Source: Caldinitratiruptor microaerophilus
Lineage (GTDB): Bacteria; Bacillota; Sulfobacillia; Symbiobacteriales; ZC4RG38
Reading direction: 5' to 3'
DNA length: 64,000 nucleotides
Assembly (NCBI RefSeq): GCF_025999835.1
Contig: NZ_AP025628.1
Coordinates: 496,001-560,000 of the forward strand
Part shown: positions 28,883 through 38,709 of the stretch, in pieces
How positions within the stretch are numbered: position 1 is the first letter of the stretch
Layout of the letters: each line of letters opens with the position of its first letter
Program-made: the position numbers and the translations under genes
Notes under the pieces: generated by a model
The model's database searches: none
What the model saw: only the letters and a program-made list of their open reading frames with translations
Told to the model about the DNA's origin: nothing

Positions 28883-29152
28883 GTGGCGCTGACGCAGGAA
28901 GCCAAGAAAGGCATCATCGAGAAGTACCGCATCCACGACACCGACACCGGTTCCCCCGAGGTGCAGGTGGCCATCCTGACCGAGCGGATCAACCAGCTGA
29001 CCGAGCACCTGCGCGTCCACCACAAGGACCACCACAGCCGGCGGGGGCTGTTCAAGATGATCGGCCAGCGCCGGCGCCTGCTGAACTACCTGCAGCGGGT
29101 GGACGTGGAGCGGTACAAGCAGCTCATCGAAGCGCTCAACCTGCGGAAGTAG
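28883..29152 (+). CDS. rpsO: Small ribosomal subunit protein uS15
   Basis: An 89-residue ribosomal protein, full length and canonical: [54 protein letters not shown] 28883 follows AGGAGGAAGGAG. S15 commonly represses its own mRNA by binding the leader, and a repetitive leader is present here, but no specific S15-binding fold can be assigned by eye. Followed by a strong terminator and then pnp, the usual pairing. Confidence 0.97.
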   Translation: MALTQEAKKGIIEKYRIHDTDTGSPEVQVAILTERINQLTEHLRVHHKDHHSRRGLFKMIGQRRRLLNYLQRVDVERYKQLIEALNLRK

Positions 29153-29157
29153 GCGAG

Positions 29158-29190
29158 GACCAGGCCCGGAGGGCCTGGTCTTTCTTCTGT
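29158..29190 (+). terminator. Intrinsic terminator between rpsO and pnp
   Basis: GACCAGGCCC (29158-29167) pairs perfectly with GGGCCTGGTC (29171-29180) around a GGA loop, followed by TTTCTTCTGT. It begins 6 bp after the rpsO stop. Confidence 0.85.
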
Positions 29191-29322
29191 TCAGGAAGTG
29201 GCCGCAAAGGAAATACTACACCAGATGTGGAATCCTTTCTGGCCCTCGATCGGGTCCTCGACGAAGCCCAGATGAGGCGGGCGGGCCCGGCCCGCCCGGA
29301 CGCGCACCAAGGGAGGAATTCC

Positions 29323-31578
29323 GTGGAGCCCCGAGAGTTTCGCATGACGCTGGGCGGCCGGGAACTGGTCCTCGAGACCGGCCGTCTGGCGAAACAGGCG
29401 GGGGGATCGGTGCTCGTGCGCTACGGCGACACCGTCGTGCTGGTCACGGCCACCGCGTCCGCCCAGCCCCGGGAAGGGGTCGACTTCTTCCCGCTCACCG
29501 TCGACTACGAGGAACGCCTGTACGCGGTGGGCAAGATCCCCGGCAACTGGTTCCGGCGGGAGGGCAAGCCCACCACCAAGGCGATCCTGAACGCCCGGCT
29601 CACCGACCGCCCGATCCGCCCGCTGTTCCCGGACGGCTTCCGGAACGACGTCCAGGTGATCTGCACGGTGCTGAGCGTCGACCCCGACTGCGCGCCGGAG
29701 TTCTGCGCGATGGTCGGCGCCTCCGCGGCCCTCCACATCTCGGACATCCCGTGGGAGGGCCCGATCGGCGCGTGCATCGTGGGGCGGGTGGACGGCGAGT
29801 TCGTGGTGAACCCCACCGCCGAACAGGCCGAGCGCAGCGAGATGCACCTCGTCGTGGCGGCGACCGACAAGGCCGTGCTCATGGTGGAGGCCGGCGCCAG
29901 GGAAGTGCCCGAGGAGATCATGCTCGAGGGCATCCTCTTCGGCCACGAGGTGTCCCGCCAGGTCATCCGGCTGATCGAGGAGATGCGCCAGGCCGTCGGC
30001 AAGCCCAAGCGCGACGTGCCCCTGTACCGGCCGCCGGCCGAGCTGGAGCAGGCCGTGCGTGAGCTGGCCACGGAGCCCCTGCGCCGGGCGCTGGTGGAGA
30101 ACCCGGGCAAGCAGGCCCGGGAGGAGGCCATCGCCCAGGTCGGCGCGGACGTGCACGCCGCCCTGGCGGAGCGGTTCCCGGACCAGGAGAAGGACATCTC
30201 GGCGCTGCTCAAGACGATCCTGAAAGAGGAGGTCCGCCGGGCGATCCTCCGGCACGGCATCCGCCCCGACGGCCGGCGGCTGGACGAGATCCGGCCCCTG
30301 CACATCGAGGTCGGGGTGCTGCCCCGCACCCACGGCTCCGGGCTGTTCCAGCGCGGCCAGACCCAGGTCCTGAGCGTGTGCACCCTGGGCACGGTCTCCG
30401 ACGTGCAGCGCCTGGACGACCTCACCCTCGAGGAGTTCAAGCGGTACATGCACCACTACAACTTCCCCCCGTTCTCGGTCGGCGAGACCCGGCCGATGCG
30501 CGGCCCGGGGCGCCGGGAGATCGGCCACGGGGCGCTGGCCGAGCGGGCGCTGGAGCCGGTGCTGCCGTCGGAGGACGAGTTCCCGTACACGATCCGGGTC
30601 GTCTCCGAGGTGCTCGAGTCGAACGGCTCGACCTCCATGGCGTCCACGTGCGGGTCGACGCTCGCCCTGATGGACGCCGGGGTGCCCATCAAGGCGCCGG
30701 TGGCCGGCATCGCCATGGGCCTCGTGGAGGGCGAGCCGGGGGAGTTCGCCGTGCTGACGGACATCCAGGGCATCGAGGACGCCCTGGGGGACATGGACTT
30801 CAAGGTGGCGGGCACCCGCAAGGGCGTGACCGCCCTGCAGATGGACATGAAGATCTCCGGCACCACCCGGGAGGTCTTCGAGAAGGCCCTCACGCAAGCC
30901 CGCCAGGCCCGCCTGTTCATCCTGGACGAGATGCTCAAGGTCCTCCCCGCCCCGCGGCCGGAACTCTCCCCGTGGGCCCCGCGGATCATCACGATGAAGG
31001 TGCACCCGGACAAGATCCGCGAGGTGATCGGCCCCGGCGGGAAGATGATCAACAAGATCATCGCCGAGTGCGCGGTGAACGGGCGCAAGCCGGAGATCGA
31101 CATCGAGGACGACGGCACCGTGCACATCGCCGCCGTGAACGTCGAGGCCGGCGAGAAGGCCCGCCGCATGATCGAGGCGCTCGTCAAGGACCCCGAACCC
31201 GGGAGCATCTACACCGGCAAGGTGGTCCGGCTCATGAACTTCGGCGCCTTCGTGGAGATCCTCCCGGGGAAGGAAGGGCTCGTGCACATCAGCGAGCTGG
31301 CCGAGGGGCGCGTCGAGCGGGTCGAGGACGTGGTGAACATCGGCGACGAGCTCACCGTCATGGTGACGGAGATCGACAAGCTCGGGCGCATCAACCTCTC
31401 CCGGAAGGCGGTGCTCCGGGCCGAGCGGGAGAAGCGCGGCGAACCGCTGCCCGCCGGCGCCGTGCGCCGGGACCGGGACGGCCGGCCGGGCCGGCCCGCA
31501 GCGCCCCCGCCGCCGGCCCGGGGCGACCGGCCGCCCGGAAGGCACGGGGACCGAAGGCCGGACAGGGGGCGGCGCTAG
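29323..31578 (+). CDS. pnp: Polynucleotide phosphorylase
   Basis: A 3'-to-5' exoribonuclease using phosphate; 751 residues. The order is RNase PH domain 1 ([21 protein letters not shown]), the all-helical linker, RNase PH domain 2 ([41 protein letters not shown]), KH ([16 protein letters not shown]) and S1 ([15 protein letters not shown]). The last 45 residues are Arg/Pro/Gly-rich, a common tail in high-GC species. GTG 29323 has GGGAGG 6 nt upstream. A terminator separates it from rpsO, so it needs readthrough or its own weak promoter in 29190-29310. Confidence 0.96.
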   Translation: MEPREFRMTLGGRELVLETGRLAKQAGGSVLVRYGDTVVLVTATASAQPREGVDFFPLTVDYEERLYAVGKIPGNWFRREGKPTTKAILNARLTDRPIRPLFPDGFRNDVQVICTVLSVDPDCAPEFCAMVGASAALHISDIPWEGPIGACIVGRVDGEFVVNPTAEQAERSEMHLVVAATDKAVLMVEAGAREVPEEIMLEGILFGHEVSRQVIRLIEEMRQAVGKPKRDVPLYRPPAELEQAVRELATEPLRRALVENPGKQAREEAIAQVGADVHAALAERFPDQEKDISALLKTILKEEVRRAILRHGIRPDGRRLDEIRPLHIEVGVLPRTHGSGLFQRGQTQVLSVCTLGTVSDVQRLDDLTLEEFKRYMHHYNFPPFSVGETRPMRGPGRREIGHGALAERALEPVLPSEDEFPYTIRVVSEVLESNGSTSMASTCGSTLALMDAGVPIKAPVAGIAMGLVEGEPGEFAVLTDIQGIEDALGDMDFKVAGTRKGVTALQMDMKISGTTREVFEKALTQARQARLFILDEMLKVLPAPRPELSPWAPRIITMKVHPDKIREVIGPGGKMINKIIAECAVNGRKPEIDIEDDGTVHIAAVNVEAGEKARRMIEALVKDPEPGSIYTGKVVRLMNFGAFVEILPGKEGLVHISELAEGRVERVEDVVNIGDELTVMVTEIDKLGRINLSRKAVLRAEREKRGEPLPAGAVRRDRDGRPGRPAAPPPPARGDRPPGRHGDRRPDRGRR

Positions 31579-31660
31579 GGTGAATCCCGTCGGACAGCGA
31601 GGCCGCGGCACGGTAGCCGGCGGCCGTTTCGCGTGCAGGCGCCGGAGGAGGTGATCGCCG

Positions 31661-32101
31661 TTGCGCCGCTTCGAGGTGGTGCGGGCGTACCGGGGAAAGG
31701 GGATCGAGATCCCGCAGCGGAAGACCGCCGCTTCGGCCGGGTACGACCTGGCCGCCGCGGAGGACGTCGAGGTGCCCCCGGGCGGGGTGGCGCTGGTGCC
31801 CACCGGGCTCAAGGCCTACATGCCGCCGGGCGAGTTCCTGGCCCTCTACATCCGCAGCAGCCTGGCGGTGAGCCGCGGGCTGATGCTGGCCAACGGGGTG
31901 GCCGTGATCGACGCCGACTACGCGGACAACCCCGAGAACGAGGGGCACATCCTCATCGCCGTCTACAACCGGACGGACCGGCCGGTGCGCATCGCGCGCG
32001 GGGAGCGGGTCGCCCAGGGCATCTTCCACCCCTACCAGGTCACGGACGACGACCGGCCGGGCGGACCCCGCCGCGGCGGGTTCGGCAGCACCGGCGCGTG
32101 A
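31661..32101 (+). CDS. dut: dUTP diphosphatase
   Basis: Hydrolyses dUTP to dUMP, keeping uracil out of DNA. A 146-residue trimeric-type dUTPase with the five motifs in order: SAGYDLAAAED, YIRSSLAVSRGL, NGVAVIDADYADN (Asp/Tyr of the active site), RIARGERVAQGIF, and the C-terminal P-loop-like GGFGSTG. TTG 31661 is preceded by GGAGGAGGTG. In some Firmicutes dut follows pnp in the same way. Confidence 0.93.
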   Translation: MRRFEVVRAYRGKGIEIPQRKTAASAGYDLAAAEDVEVPPGGVALVPTGLKAYMPPGEFLALYIRSSLAVSRGLMLANGVAVIDADYADNPENEGHILIAVYNRTDRPVRIARGERVAQGIFHPYQVTDDDRPGGPRRGGFGSTGA

Positions 32102-32247
32102 CGCCCGCCGGCACGCCGGGTCGGAAATCCTTCACCGGGTGCGTGTTCTGGCAGAAGGACTTCTGGAACCGGCCGTGGAACGATACTGGCAGATTTTCTC
32201 TAGAATGGATGGTTCACTTCTGGCGGCGGCGGAGGTGTGAGCGGGCG

Positions 32248-32718
32248 TTGGCGGAACAGGTGGTCGTCTTCGGGGTGGCAGGGAAGTCGTACGCGCTGCC
32301 CATCGACCACGTGCGGGAAGTGGTGGCGTGGTCTTCCCCCACGCCGCTGCCGGGTGCCCCCCCGCTGGTGGAGGGAGTGGTACGCCTACGTGACGAGGTG
32401 ATCCCGGTCGTCGACCTGGGGCGCCGCTTCGGCACCGGCCGGGTTCGGCCGGACGCGGAGGCGCGGATCCTCGTCGTCGAGTGGGACGGCCAGGTCGCGG
32501 GGCTCATCGTCGACGAGGTGACCGAGGTGATGCAGCTCGCCCCGGACCAGGTGAGCCCGCCGGCACCCATCGCCGTGGACCCGGTGGAGCGCGTGGTCTC
32601 GGGGATCGCCCGGGTCGGCGAGCGGCTCGTGCTGATCCTCGACCTGCACAAGGTGGTCCACCGGGCGGCGGAGGCCGTGGCCACCGCGTCCGAGGCGGGA
32701 GGTGATCCCGTTGCCTGA
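32248..32718 (+). CDS. cheW: Chemotaxis coupling protein CheW (first copy)
   Basis: A 156-residue CheW domain that bridges receptors and CheA. VVFGVAGKSYALPIDHVREVVAW opens the fold; EGVVRLRDEVIPVVDLGRRFG and ILDLHKVVH are the usual later strands. TTG 32248 is preferred, with GGAGGTG at 32231-32237; earlier in-frame codons are not conserved. It is the first gene of the nine-gene chemotaxis operon. A TAGAAT (32201-32206) in an AT-richer patch could be its -10, but no matching -35 is evident. It overlaps the next cheW by 8 bp. Confidence 0.88.
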   Translation: MAEQVVVFGVAGKSYALPIDHVREVVAWSSPTPLPGAPPLVEGVVRLRDEVIPVVDLGRRFGTGRVRPDAEARILVVEWDGQVAGLIVDEVTEVMQLAPDQVSPPAPIAVDPVERVVSGIARVGERLVLILDLHKVVHRAAEAVATASEAGGDPVA

Positions 32719-33211
32719 CCCGACCGCCGCCGGCGGGGAGATCCAGATCGTGGTGCTCCAGGTCGGGCACGAACTCTACGGAGCCCCGATCCGGGACGTG
32801 CGGGAGGTGGTGCCGGCCGAGAGCTACCGCATCACCCCCATCCCCCGCATCCCGCGCTACATCCGGGGGGTGACGAACCTCCGGGGCCGGGTCATCCCGG
32901 TGATGGACCTGCGGATGCGGCTGGGGTTCACGCCCGGGCCGGTCACCCGCAAGACCCGCATCGCCGTCGTGGAGACCGAGGCGAGCGGGACCGTGGGCAT
33001 GATCGTCGACGGCGTCTCCGAGGTCGTCCGCCTGCCCGTGCGGACGATCGAGCCCCCGCCCGAGGACCGGACGGACGGCAGCCTCGCCTTCGTCCAGGGC
33101 GTGGCCCGCCTGGGCGACCGGCTGGTCGCACTCCTGGACCTGCACCGGGTCCTCACGCGTGAGGACCGGCGGCCCGCGATCGAGGGGGGACGGCACGGTG
33201 CTGCAGTTTGA
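32711..33211 (+). CDS. cheW: Chemotaxis coupling protein CheW (second copy)
   Basis: A 166-residue CheW, diverged from the upstream copy: QIVVLQVGHELYGAPIRDVREVV, PRYIRGVTNLRGRVIPVMDLRMRLG, VALLDLHRVLT. The RGVTNLRG motif is the classical one, while the first copy has EGVVRLRD, suggesting different binding partners. TTG 32711 is chosen because GGAGGTG lies 6 nt upstream and it gives the TTGCCTGA overlap with the first cheW. The end overlaps cheA by 14 bp. Confidence 0.9.
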   Translation: MPDPTAAGGEIQIVVLQVGHELYGAPIRDVREVVPAESYRITPIPRIPRYIRGVTNLRGRVIPVMDLRMRLGFTPGPVTRKTRIAVVETEASGTVGMIVDGVSEVVRLPVRTIEPPPEDRTDGSLAFVQGVARLGDRLVALLDLHRVLTREDRRPAIEGGRHGAAV

Positions 33212-35303
33212 CGCGACCGAGGAGGACATCAAGGTCTTCCTCGACGAGGCGGAGGAGCTCCTCCAGGTGATGGAGGAGAACGTCCTCGCACTCGAGGGCG
33301 GGCAGGGGGGCGCCGAGGCTCTCCAGGAGATCTTCCGGGCCGCCCACACCCTCAAGGGCTCGTCGGCCACCCTCGGGCACCGCAAGATGGCCGAGGTGAC
33401 CCACGCCATGGAGGGCCTGCTGGACCGCCTCCGCAAGGGGGCCGTGCGGCCCACCCCGCGCGTGGTGGACACGCTCTTCGCCTGCCTCGACGTGCTCAAG
33501 ACATTCAAGGAGGAGATCGCCTCCGGGGAGGAGGCCGGCATCGAGACGGAGGAGGTCCTGGCCCGGCTGGCCCTCGTCGAGCGGGAGGCAGCGGTGGAGG
33601 CGCCGGCGGCGCCCCCGGGCGCCCCGGACGCGCCCGGCGGGCCCGGCCCGGCTCCGGATCCCGCCGACGCCCAGTACCTGCGGCAGGCGCAGGCGCGCGG
33701 CCTCACCCCCTGGTGGATCGAGGTGACCGTCAGCCCGGACGCGCCCATGCCGTCCGTACGTTACTTCCAGGCCCTGCTGGCCCTGGGCGAGCGAGGCGAG
33801 GTCGTGCGCTCCTGGCCGACCCAGGACGAGATCGAGCAGGACCGGGTCGGCGAGAACCTGCGGGTGCTCTACGCCTCCGCGCAGAGCGAGGCCGATCTGC
33901 GCGCCGCCCTGGCGTCCGTGCCGGAACTGCGCGTCACGTCGGTGCGACAAGTGAGCCTCCCGCCGGTGGCCGCGGACGACCTCGCTGCGGTGACCCTGGA
34001 GGAGCAGGACGAGGAGGGCGAGGCCGAGCCGGTCCGTCCGGCCGGCGACGGTTCACCGCCGGCAGGGAGCCCCGGGAGCCTCCGGATCAAGGGGGCCCGC
34101 ACGGTCCGGGTCGACGTCGAGGTCCTCGACAACTTGATGAACCTCGTCGGCGAGCTCGTGATCGACCGCACGCGCCTCGTCCAGGTGTTGACCACCATGG
34201 AGGTGCAGCGGGGAGAGGACGAGCACGTGCGGGACCTCCTCGGCGCGGTGAGCCACATCGGACGGGTGACCGCCGACCTGCAGGAGCTGATCATGCGGGC
34301 CCGGATGCTGCCGGTGCAGAGCCTGTTCCGCAAGTTCCCCCGCATGGTCCGCGACCTGGCGCACGCCGCCGGCAAGGAGATCCAGTTCATCGTGCGGGGC
34401 GAGGAGACCGAGCTGGACCGGTCGGTCATCGAGGAGATCGGCGACCCGCTCATGCACATCCTCCGCAACGCCATCGACCACGGCATCGAGCCGCCCGACG
34501 AGCGGGTGCGCCTCGGCAAGCCGCGGGCCGGCACGGTGATCCTGGAGGCCAGGCACGAGGAGAACCACATCATCATCACGGTGAAGGACGACGGGCGCGG
34601 CATCGACCCGGCGAGGGTCCGGGCTGCCGCCGTCCGCAAGGGCCTCCTGAGCGAGGAGGCGGCCCGCCGGCTCTCGGACGAGGAGGCCGTCCGGCTGATC
34701 TTCGCCCCCGGGTTCTCGACGGCCGAGAAGGTCAGCGAGGTCTCGGGCCGGGGCGTGGGCCTCGACGTGGTGCACAAGAACATCGAGAAGCTGAGCGGGA
34801 CCGTGGAGATCCAGTCCGAGGTCGGGCGGGGCACCGAGTTCCGCATCAAGCTGCCGCTCACCCTCGCCATCATCCGGGCCCTCCTGGTCGAGCACGCCGG
34901 CACCGTCTACGCGATCCCCCTGGGCGCCGTGACCGAGACCGTCCACCTCACGCCCGCCGAGATCCAGACCGTGAAGGGGCGGGAGGTCATCGTCAGCCGG
35001 GGGACGGTCGTGCCCCTCGTCCGGCTGGAGCGCGCCTTCGAGGTCGACCTCCCGGCCGGGGAGGAGCCCGGGGAGCTCTTCGCCGTCATCGTCAACGTGT
35101 TCGGGCGCCAGGTGGGCATCGTCGTCCACGGGCTGGTGGGCGAGGGCGACGTGGTCATCAAGTCGCTGGGGCAGTACATCGGCGAGGTGCCGGGCATCTC
35201 CGGCGCCACCCTCCTCGGCGACGGCAGCGTCGCCATCATCCTCGACGTCGCCGGCCTGATCTCCATCAGCTCCGGTCTCCTGGCCCGTCCGAGGAGCGCC
35301 TAG
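33198..35303 (+). CDS. cheA: Chemotaxis histidine kinase CheA
   Basis: A 701-residue kinase with all five CheA domains. P1 Hpt carries the phospho-accepting His50 in AAHTLKGSSATLGH. A Pro/Ala linker and a P2-like region (about 165-265) follow. P3 dimerisation starts near 300 (VDVEVLDNLMNLVGELVIDRTRL). The P4 kinase has HILRNAIDHGIE, DDGRGID, GFSTAEKVSEVSGRGVGLDVV. P5 is CheW-like (about 560-701). GTG 33198 is supported by a GGGGGAC site and removes 13 unsupported residues. It should phosphorylate the CheY and CheB encoded downstream. Confidence 0.95.
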   Translation: MLQFDATEEDIKVFLDEAEELLQVMEENVLALEGGQGGAEALQEIFRAAHTLKGSSATLGHRKMAEVTHAMEGLLDRLRKGAVRPTPRVVDTLFACLDVLKTFKEEIASGEEAGIETEEVLARLALVEREAAVEAPAAPPGAPDAPGGPGPAPDPADAQYLRQAQARGLTPWWIEVTVSPDAPMPSVRYFQALLALGERGEVVRSWPTQDEIEQDRVGENLRVLYASAQSEADLRAALASVPELRVTSVRQVSLPPVAADDLAAVTLEEQDEEGEAEPVRPAGDGSPPAGSPGSLRIKGARTVRVDVEVLDNLMNLVGELVIDRTRLVQVLTTMEVQRGEDEHVRDLLGAVSHIGRVTADLQELIMRARMLPVQSLFRKFPRMVRDLAHAAGKEIQFIVRGEETELDRSVIEEIGDPLMHILRNAIDHGIEPPDERVRLGKPRAGTVILEARHEENHIIITVKDDGRGIDPARVRAAAVRKGLLSEEAARRLSDEEAVRLIFAPGFSTAEKVSEVSGRGVGLDVVHKNIEKLSGTVEIQSEVGRGTEFRIKLPLTLAIIRALLVEHAGTVYAIPLGAVTETVHLTPAEIQTVKGREVIVSRGTVVPLVRLERAFEVDLPAGEEPGELFAVIVNVFGRQVGIVVHGLVGEGDVVIKSLGQYIGEVPGISGATLLGDGSVAIILDVAGLISISSGLLARPRSA

Positions 35304-35306
35304 CCG

Positions 35307-35906
35307 ATGGTCTCCCTCACCGCCCGCCAGTTCAGTAGCCTCGAGGCCATCGTCCGGGACGGCCTGGCGAACGCCTCGGCAGGGCTGTCCGCCATGTCCG
35401 GCGGGCAACTTCGCCTCGAGTCGCCCGTCGTGCGGATGATCCCTCTCACCGAGGTTCCCGAGGTGGCGGGGGGACCGGCGGCGGTGGTCGTGGCGGTCTA
35501 CCTGGCGATCGGCGGTGACCTCCGCGGGCACCTGGTGCTCCTGTTCACGGAGGCGGGTGCCCGGCGGGCGGCCGACTTCCTTTTCGGGGCCCCGCCCGGG
35601 ACCACGGCCGAACTGGGCGAGCTCGAGCTCTCCGCCCTGGCGGAGGCCGGGAACGTCGCCGGCTCGCACCTCCTCAACGTCCTCGCCAACCGTACGGGGC
35701 TCGCCATCGTGCCCAGCGCACCCGCGGTCGTGACCGACATGGCGGGCGCGATCCTGCAGCAGGTGGTGCTGGACCTCCTCCTGCAGGCGGACGAGGTGCT
35801 CCTCGTCGAGACCGCCATCAACGGGACCGTGCAAGGGTACTTCCTGCTCCTGCCCGACCAGGACTCCATGAGCCGGCTGGTCGCGGCGCTCGAGGATCTT
35901 GCATGA
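35307..35906 (+). CDS. cheC: CheY-P phosphatase CheC
   Basis: A 199-residue member of the CheC/CheX/FliY family that dephosphorylates CheY-P. The second active-site helix is intact: LSALAEAGNVAGSHLLNVLANRTG with the E-x-x-N pair. The first helix, LEAIVRDGLANASAGLSAMSG, aligns with the usual E-I-G-N site but has R-D-G-L, so one of the two sites looks lost. Starts ATG 35307, 3 bp after cheA, and overlaps cheD by ATGA. CheC normally binds CheD, which is the next gene. Confidence 0.87.
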   Translation: MVSLTARQFSSLEAIVRDGLANASAGLSAMSGGQLRLESPVVRMIPLTEVPEVAGGPAAVVVAVYLAIGGDLRGHLVLLFTEAGARRAADFLFGAPPGTTAELGELELSALAEAGNVAGSHLLNVLANRTGLAIVPSAPAVVTDMAGAILQQVVLDLLLQADEVLLVETAINGTVQGYFLLLPDQDSMSRLVAALEDLA

Positions 35907-36391
35907 CGCGAATCACGCCCCTGGGGCTGGGCGAGATGGCGGCGAGTCGCGATCCCGAAGAGGTGCTCGTGTGTTACGGACTGGGCTCCTGCATGGGCGT
36001 GGCCCTGATCGATCCCGTCGCCGGGGTGGGAGGGATGGCCCACGTGGTGCTGCCGTCGTCGGAGCTCGCCCGGGGCCCGGTTCAGCCCGGCCGCTTCGCC
36101 GACACCGCGATCCCTGCTCTCATCGATTCGATCCTCGCCCTCGGGGGCAGCCGCGGGCGGCTCGTGGCCAAGATCGCGGGCGGCGCCCGGGTCCTGGACG
36201 CGATCGCGCCGGGTTCCCGGCTGGACATCGGCACCCGGAACGTGGAGGCGGTCCGCCAGGTCCTGGCGGCGGCCCGGATCCCCCTGACGGCCGAGGATAC
36301 CGGGGGCAACTACGGACGGACCGTGCAGCTCGTCGTCGCCACCGGCCAGGTACGGGTGTCCACGGTCGGTCGGGGCGAGAAAGTTCTCTAG
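35903..36391 (+). CDS. cheD: Chemoreceptor glutamine deamidase CheD
   Basis: A 162-residue deamidase that activates receptors and is regulated by CheC. The catalytic cysteine lies in YGLGSCMGVALID and the histidine in GGMAHVVLPSS; the following Thr/Ser region is FADTAIPALID. It closes with GGNYGRTVQL and STVGRGEKVL. The ATG overlaps the cheC stop, consistent with making the CheC-CheD pair together. No receptor gene is in the window, so its substrates are elsewhere. Confidence 0.92.
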   Translation: MTRITPLGLGEMAASRDPEEVLVCYGLGSCMGVALIDPVAGVGGMAHVVLPSSELARGPVQPGRFADTAIPALIDSILALGGSRGRLVAKIAGGARVLDAIAPGSRLDIGTRNVEAVRQVLAAARIPLTAEDTGGNYGRTVQLVVATGQVRVSTVGRGEKVL

Positions 36392-36404
36392 GGAGGGAGA
36401 CCCG

Positions 36405-36761
36405 TTGCCGAAGATCCTCCTGGTGGATGACGCCGCCTTCATGCGCATGCGCTCCGCCAAGCTCCTGACGGAGCACGGCTACGAGGTCGCGGAGGCGGAG
36501 AACGGTCAGGAGGCGGTGGCCAAGTACCAGTCCTGGAACCCCGATCTGGTGCTCATGGACATCACCATGCCGGTCATGGACGGCATCACGGCCACCCGGC
36601 AGATCAAGAGCATCGATCCCGACGCGAAGGTGGTCATGGTCAGCGCCCTGGGGCAGCAGACCATGGTGATCGAGGCGATCAAGGCGGGGGCGCGCGACTT
36701 CGTGGTCAAGCCCTTCGAGCCCGAGAAGATCCTGGCGACCGTGCGCAAGTTCGTCGGCTAG
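36405..36761 (+). CDS. cheY: Chemotaxis response regulator CheY
   Basis: A stand-alone 118-residue receiver domain. Acidic pocket residues are in ILLVDDAAFMR and the phospho-acceptor in LVLMDITMPVMDG (about Asp52). The switch Ser is in VVMVSALGQQ and the Lys in FVVKPFEPEK. TTG 36405 has GGGAGGGA 6 nt upstream. Placed between cheD and cheB; when phosphorylated it presumably acts on the flagellar switch, but flagellar genes are not nearby. Confidence 0.92.
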   Translation: MPKILLVDDAAFMRMRSAKLLTEHGYEVAEAENGQEAVAKYQSWNPDLVLMDITMPVMDGITATRQIKSIDPDAKVVMVSALGQQTMVIEAIKAGARDFVVKPFEPEKILATVRKFVG

Positions 36762-36772
36762 GAGGCCGGCAC

Positions 36773-37879
36773 ATGGAGACGCGCCCCATCCGCGTCCTCG
36801 TCGTGGACGACTCTGCCTTCATGCGCCGGATCATCTCCCAGCTCCTCGGTTCCGAACCGGATATCGAGGTGGTGGGCACGGCCCGCGACGGCCTCGATGG
36901 CGTGGAGAAGGCGCTGGCGCTCGCACCCGACGTGATCACCCTGGACATCGAGATGCCGCGGCTGGACGGCTACGGCGCCCTGCGCGAGATCATGCGGCAG
37001 AGGCCCACCCCCGTGGTCATGGTGTCCAGTCACACCCGGGAGGGGGCGGAGGCCACGATCCGGGCCCTGGCCATGGGGGCCGTGGACGTCCTCGCCAAGC
37101 CCTCCGGGCCGATCTCGCTCGACATGGCCACGGTCCGCGCCGACCTCGTCCGCAAGGTCCGGGCCGCTGCCGGCGCAAAGGTGAGGTACCGGCGTGCCCT
37201 GGCGGAGCTGCCGAGGCTGGCCCGGCCCAAGGACCCCCCGGCGCCGGGGCTGGCACCGGTCGCGGAGGCGGCCGGGCAGGTCGTGGTGATCGCCTGCTCG
37301 ACGGGCGGCCCCGGCGCCCTGCATCAGGTCGTGCCCCGTCTGCCGGCGGACCTGGGCGCCGGCGTGCTGGTGGTCCAGCACATGCCCCCCGGATTCACCC
37401 GTTCCCTGGCGAACCGGCTCGACGAGATCTCACCGATCGCCGTGCGGGAGGCCGAGGAGGGCGACCCCGTGCTGCCGGGTCAGGTCCTGATCGCCCCCGG
37501 CGGCCTGCACATGACGGTGACCCCCGGGCGCCGGGTGCACCTCACGGACGACCCGCCCGTGCACGGGGTGCGGCCGGCGGCGGACCCCCTTCTGGAGAGC
37601 GCGGCCCAGGTGTTCGGTTCCCGGGTGCTGGCAGTGGTGCTTACCGGCATGGGCTACGACGGGGCCCGGGGCGCGTACGCCGTGAAGCGGGCCGGCGGGC
37701 GGTGCGTGGCGGAGCACGAGTCGACCTGCGTGGTCTATGGCATGCCCCGGGCCGTGGTGGAGATGGGGCTGGCCGACGAGGTGCTGCCGGTCCACGAGAT
37801 CGCGGGCGCGATCGCCCGCCTGGTGGCAGCGCCGCCCGGCGGCGGCGCGGTCGCGGAGGCAGGCGGGGCGGCGCCATGA
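36773..37879 (+). CDS. cheB: Protein-glutamate methylesterase CheB
   Basis: A 368-residue response regulator and methylesterase that demethylates and deamidates receptors. The receiver domain covers residues 1-125 (VLVVDDSAFMRR; ITLDIEMPRLDG). The esterase domain covers about 160-355, with catalytic Ser in ACSTGGPGAL, His in VVQHMPPGFT and Asp in GMGYDGARG. The end is Ala/Gly-rich. ATG 36773 follows GGAGG; the stop overlaps cheR (ATGA), pairing the opposing enzymes. Confidence 0.95.
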   Translation: METRPIRVLVVDDSAFMRRIISQLLGSEPDIEVVGTARDGLDGVEKALALAPDVITLDIEMPRLDGYGALREIMRQRPTPVVMVSSHTREGAEATIRALAMGAVDVLAKPSGPISLDMATVRADLVRKVRAAAGAKVRYRRALAELPRLARPKDPPAPGLAPVAEAAGQVVVIACSTGGPGALHQVVPRLPADLGAGVLVVQHMPPGFTRSLANRLDEISPIAVREAEEGDPVLPGQVLIAPGGLHMTVTPGRRVHLTDDPPVHGVRPAADPLLESAAQVFGSRVLAVVLTGMGYDGARGAYAVKRAGGRCVAEHESTCVVYGMPRAVVEMGLADEVLPVHEIAGAIARLVAAPPGGGAVAEAGGAAP

Positions 37880-38709
37880 ACCTGGAGGGCTATCCGGTCT
37901 TCCGGCGCACGGTGAAGACCCTGACCGGGATCGACCTGGACGCGTACAAGGGGAACCAGCTGGAGCGGCGCCTGCAGGGGATCCTCCGCCGGGTCGGCGT
38001 TCCCGACCTGATCCAGTACAGCCGCCTCCTCCAGAGCGACTCCAGGCGCCTGCAGGAGTTCCGCGATTTCCTCACCATCAACGTGACGGAGTTCTTCCGC
38101 AACCCGGACCGCTTCGAGGACCTCAAGCACAAGGTGCTGCCGGCTCTCCTGCGGGAGCGGCGCCCGCTCCGGATCTGGAGCGCCGGGTGCTCGACGGGGG
38201 CGGAGCCCTACTCGATCGCCATCATCCTCGACGAGATCGACCCGGGCGGGCGGCACGACATCCTGGCCACCGACGTCGACGCCACCGCCCTGGCACAGGC
38301 CCGGGAAGCCGTGTACCAGGAGCGGGAGATGAAGGAGGTCTCCCCCGCGCGGCGGCGCCGCTACTTCACGGAGACGCCGTCCGGCTGGCAGGTGGTGCCC
38401 CACATCCGCAGCGCCGTCCGGTTCGTCCAGCACAACCTCCTGTCCGACCCGTTCCCGGGAGACCTGGACCTGATCGTGTGCCGGAACGTCGTGATCTACT
38501 TCGCCGAGGAAGCGAAGACGGCCCTGTACGAGCGGTTCCGGCGCTCGCTGCGCCCCGGCGGGGTCCTCTTCGTGGGGGGGACGGAGAGCCTTCTCCGGGC
38601 CAGAGAGCTCGGATTCACCCCACTCTTGCCGTTCTTCTACACCACGCTTCCGGCCTCCCGGCCGGAGGCCGAGACACGCCAAGGAAGGCAGGGGACGGAT
38701 CACCCGTGA
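37876..38709 (+). CDS. cheR: Chemotaxis protein methyltransferase CheR
   Basis: A 277-residue S-adenosylmethionine-dependent receptor glutamate methyltransferase. The N-terminal helical domain begins VFRRTVKTLTGIDLDAYKGNQLERRL. The SAM site is IWSAGCSTGAEPYSIA with ATDVDATAL, and the family signature DLIVCRNVVIYFAEEAK is present. The ATG overlaps cheB and the stop overlaps cheX (GTGA). Confidence 0.94.
   Translation: MNLEGYPVFRRTVKTLTGIDLDAYKGNQLERRLQGILRRVGVPDLIQYSRLLQSDSRRLQEFRDFLTINVTEFFRNPDRFEDLKHKVLPALLRERRPLRIWSAGCSTGAEPYSIAIILDEIDPGGRHDILATDVDATALAQAREAVYQEREMKEVSPARRRRYFTETPSGWQVVPHIRSAVRFVQHNLLSDPFPGDLDLIVCRNVVIYFAEEAKTALYERFRRSLRPGGVLFVGGTESLLRARELGFTPLLPFFYTTLPASRPEAETRQGRQGTDHP

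Noticed and set aside
32201-32206. TAGAAT as the promoter of the chemotaxis operon
   Set aside because: No -35 at any reasonable spacing and no sigma-D (TAAA/GCCGATAA) motif; kept only as a remark in the first cheW entry.
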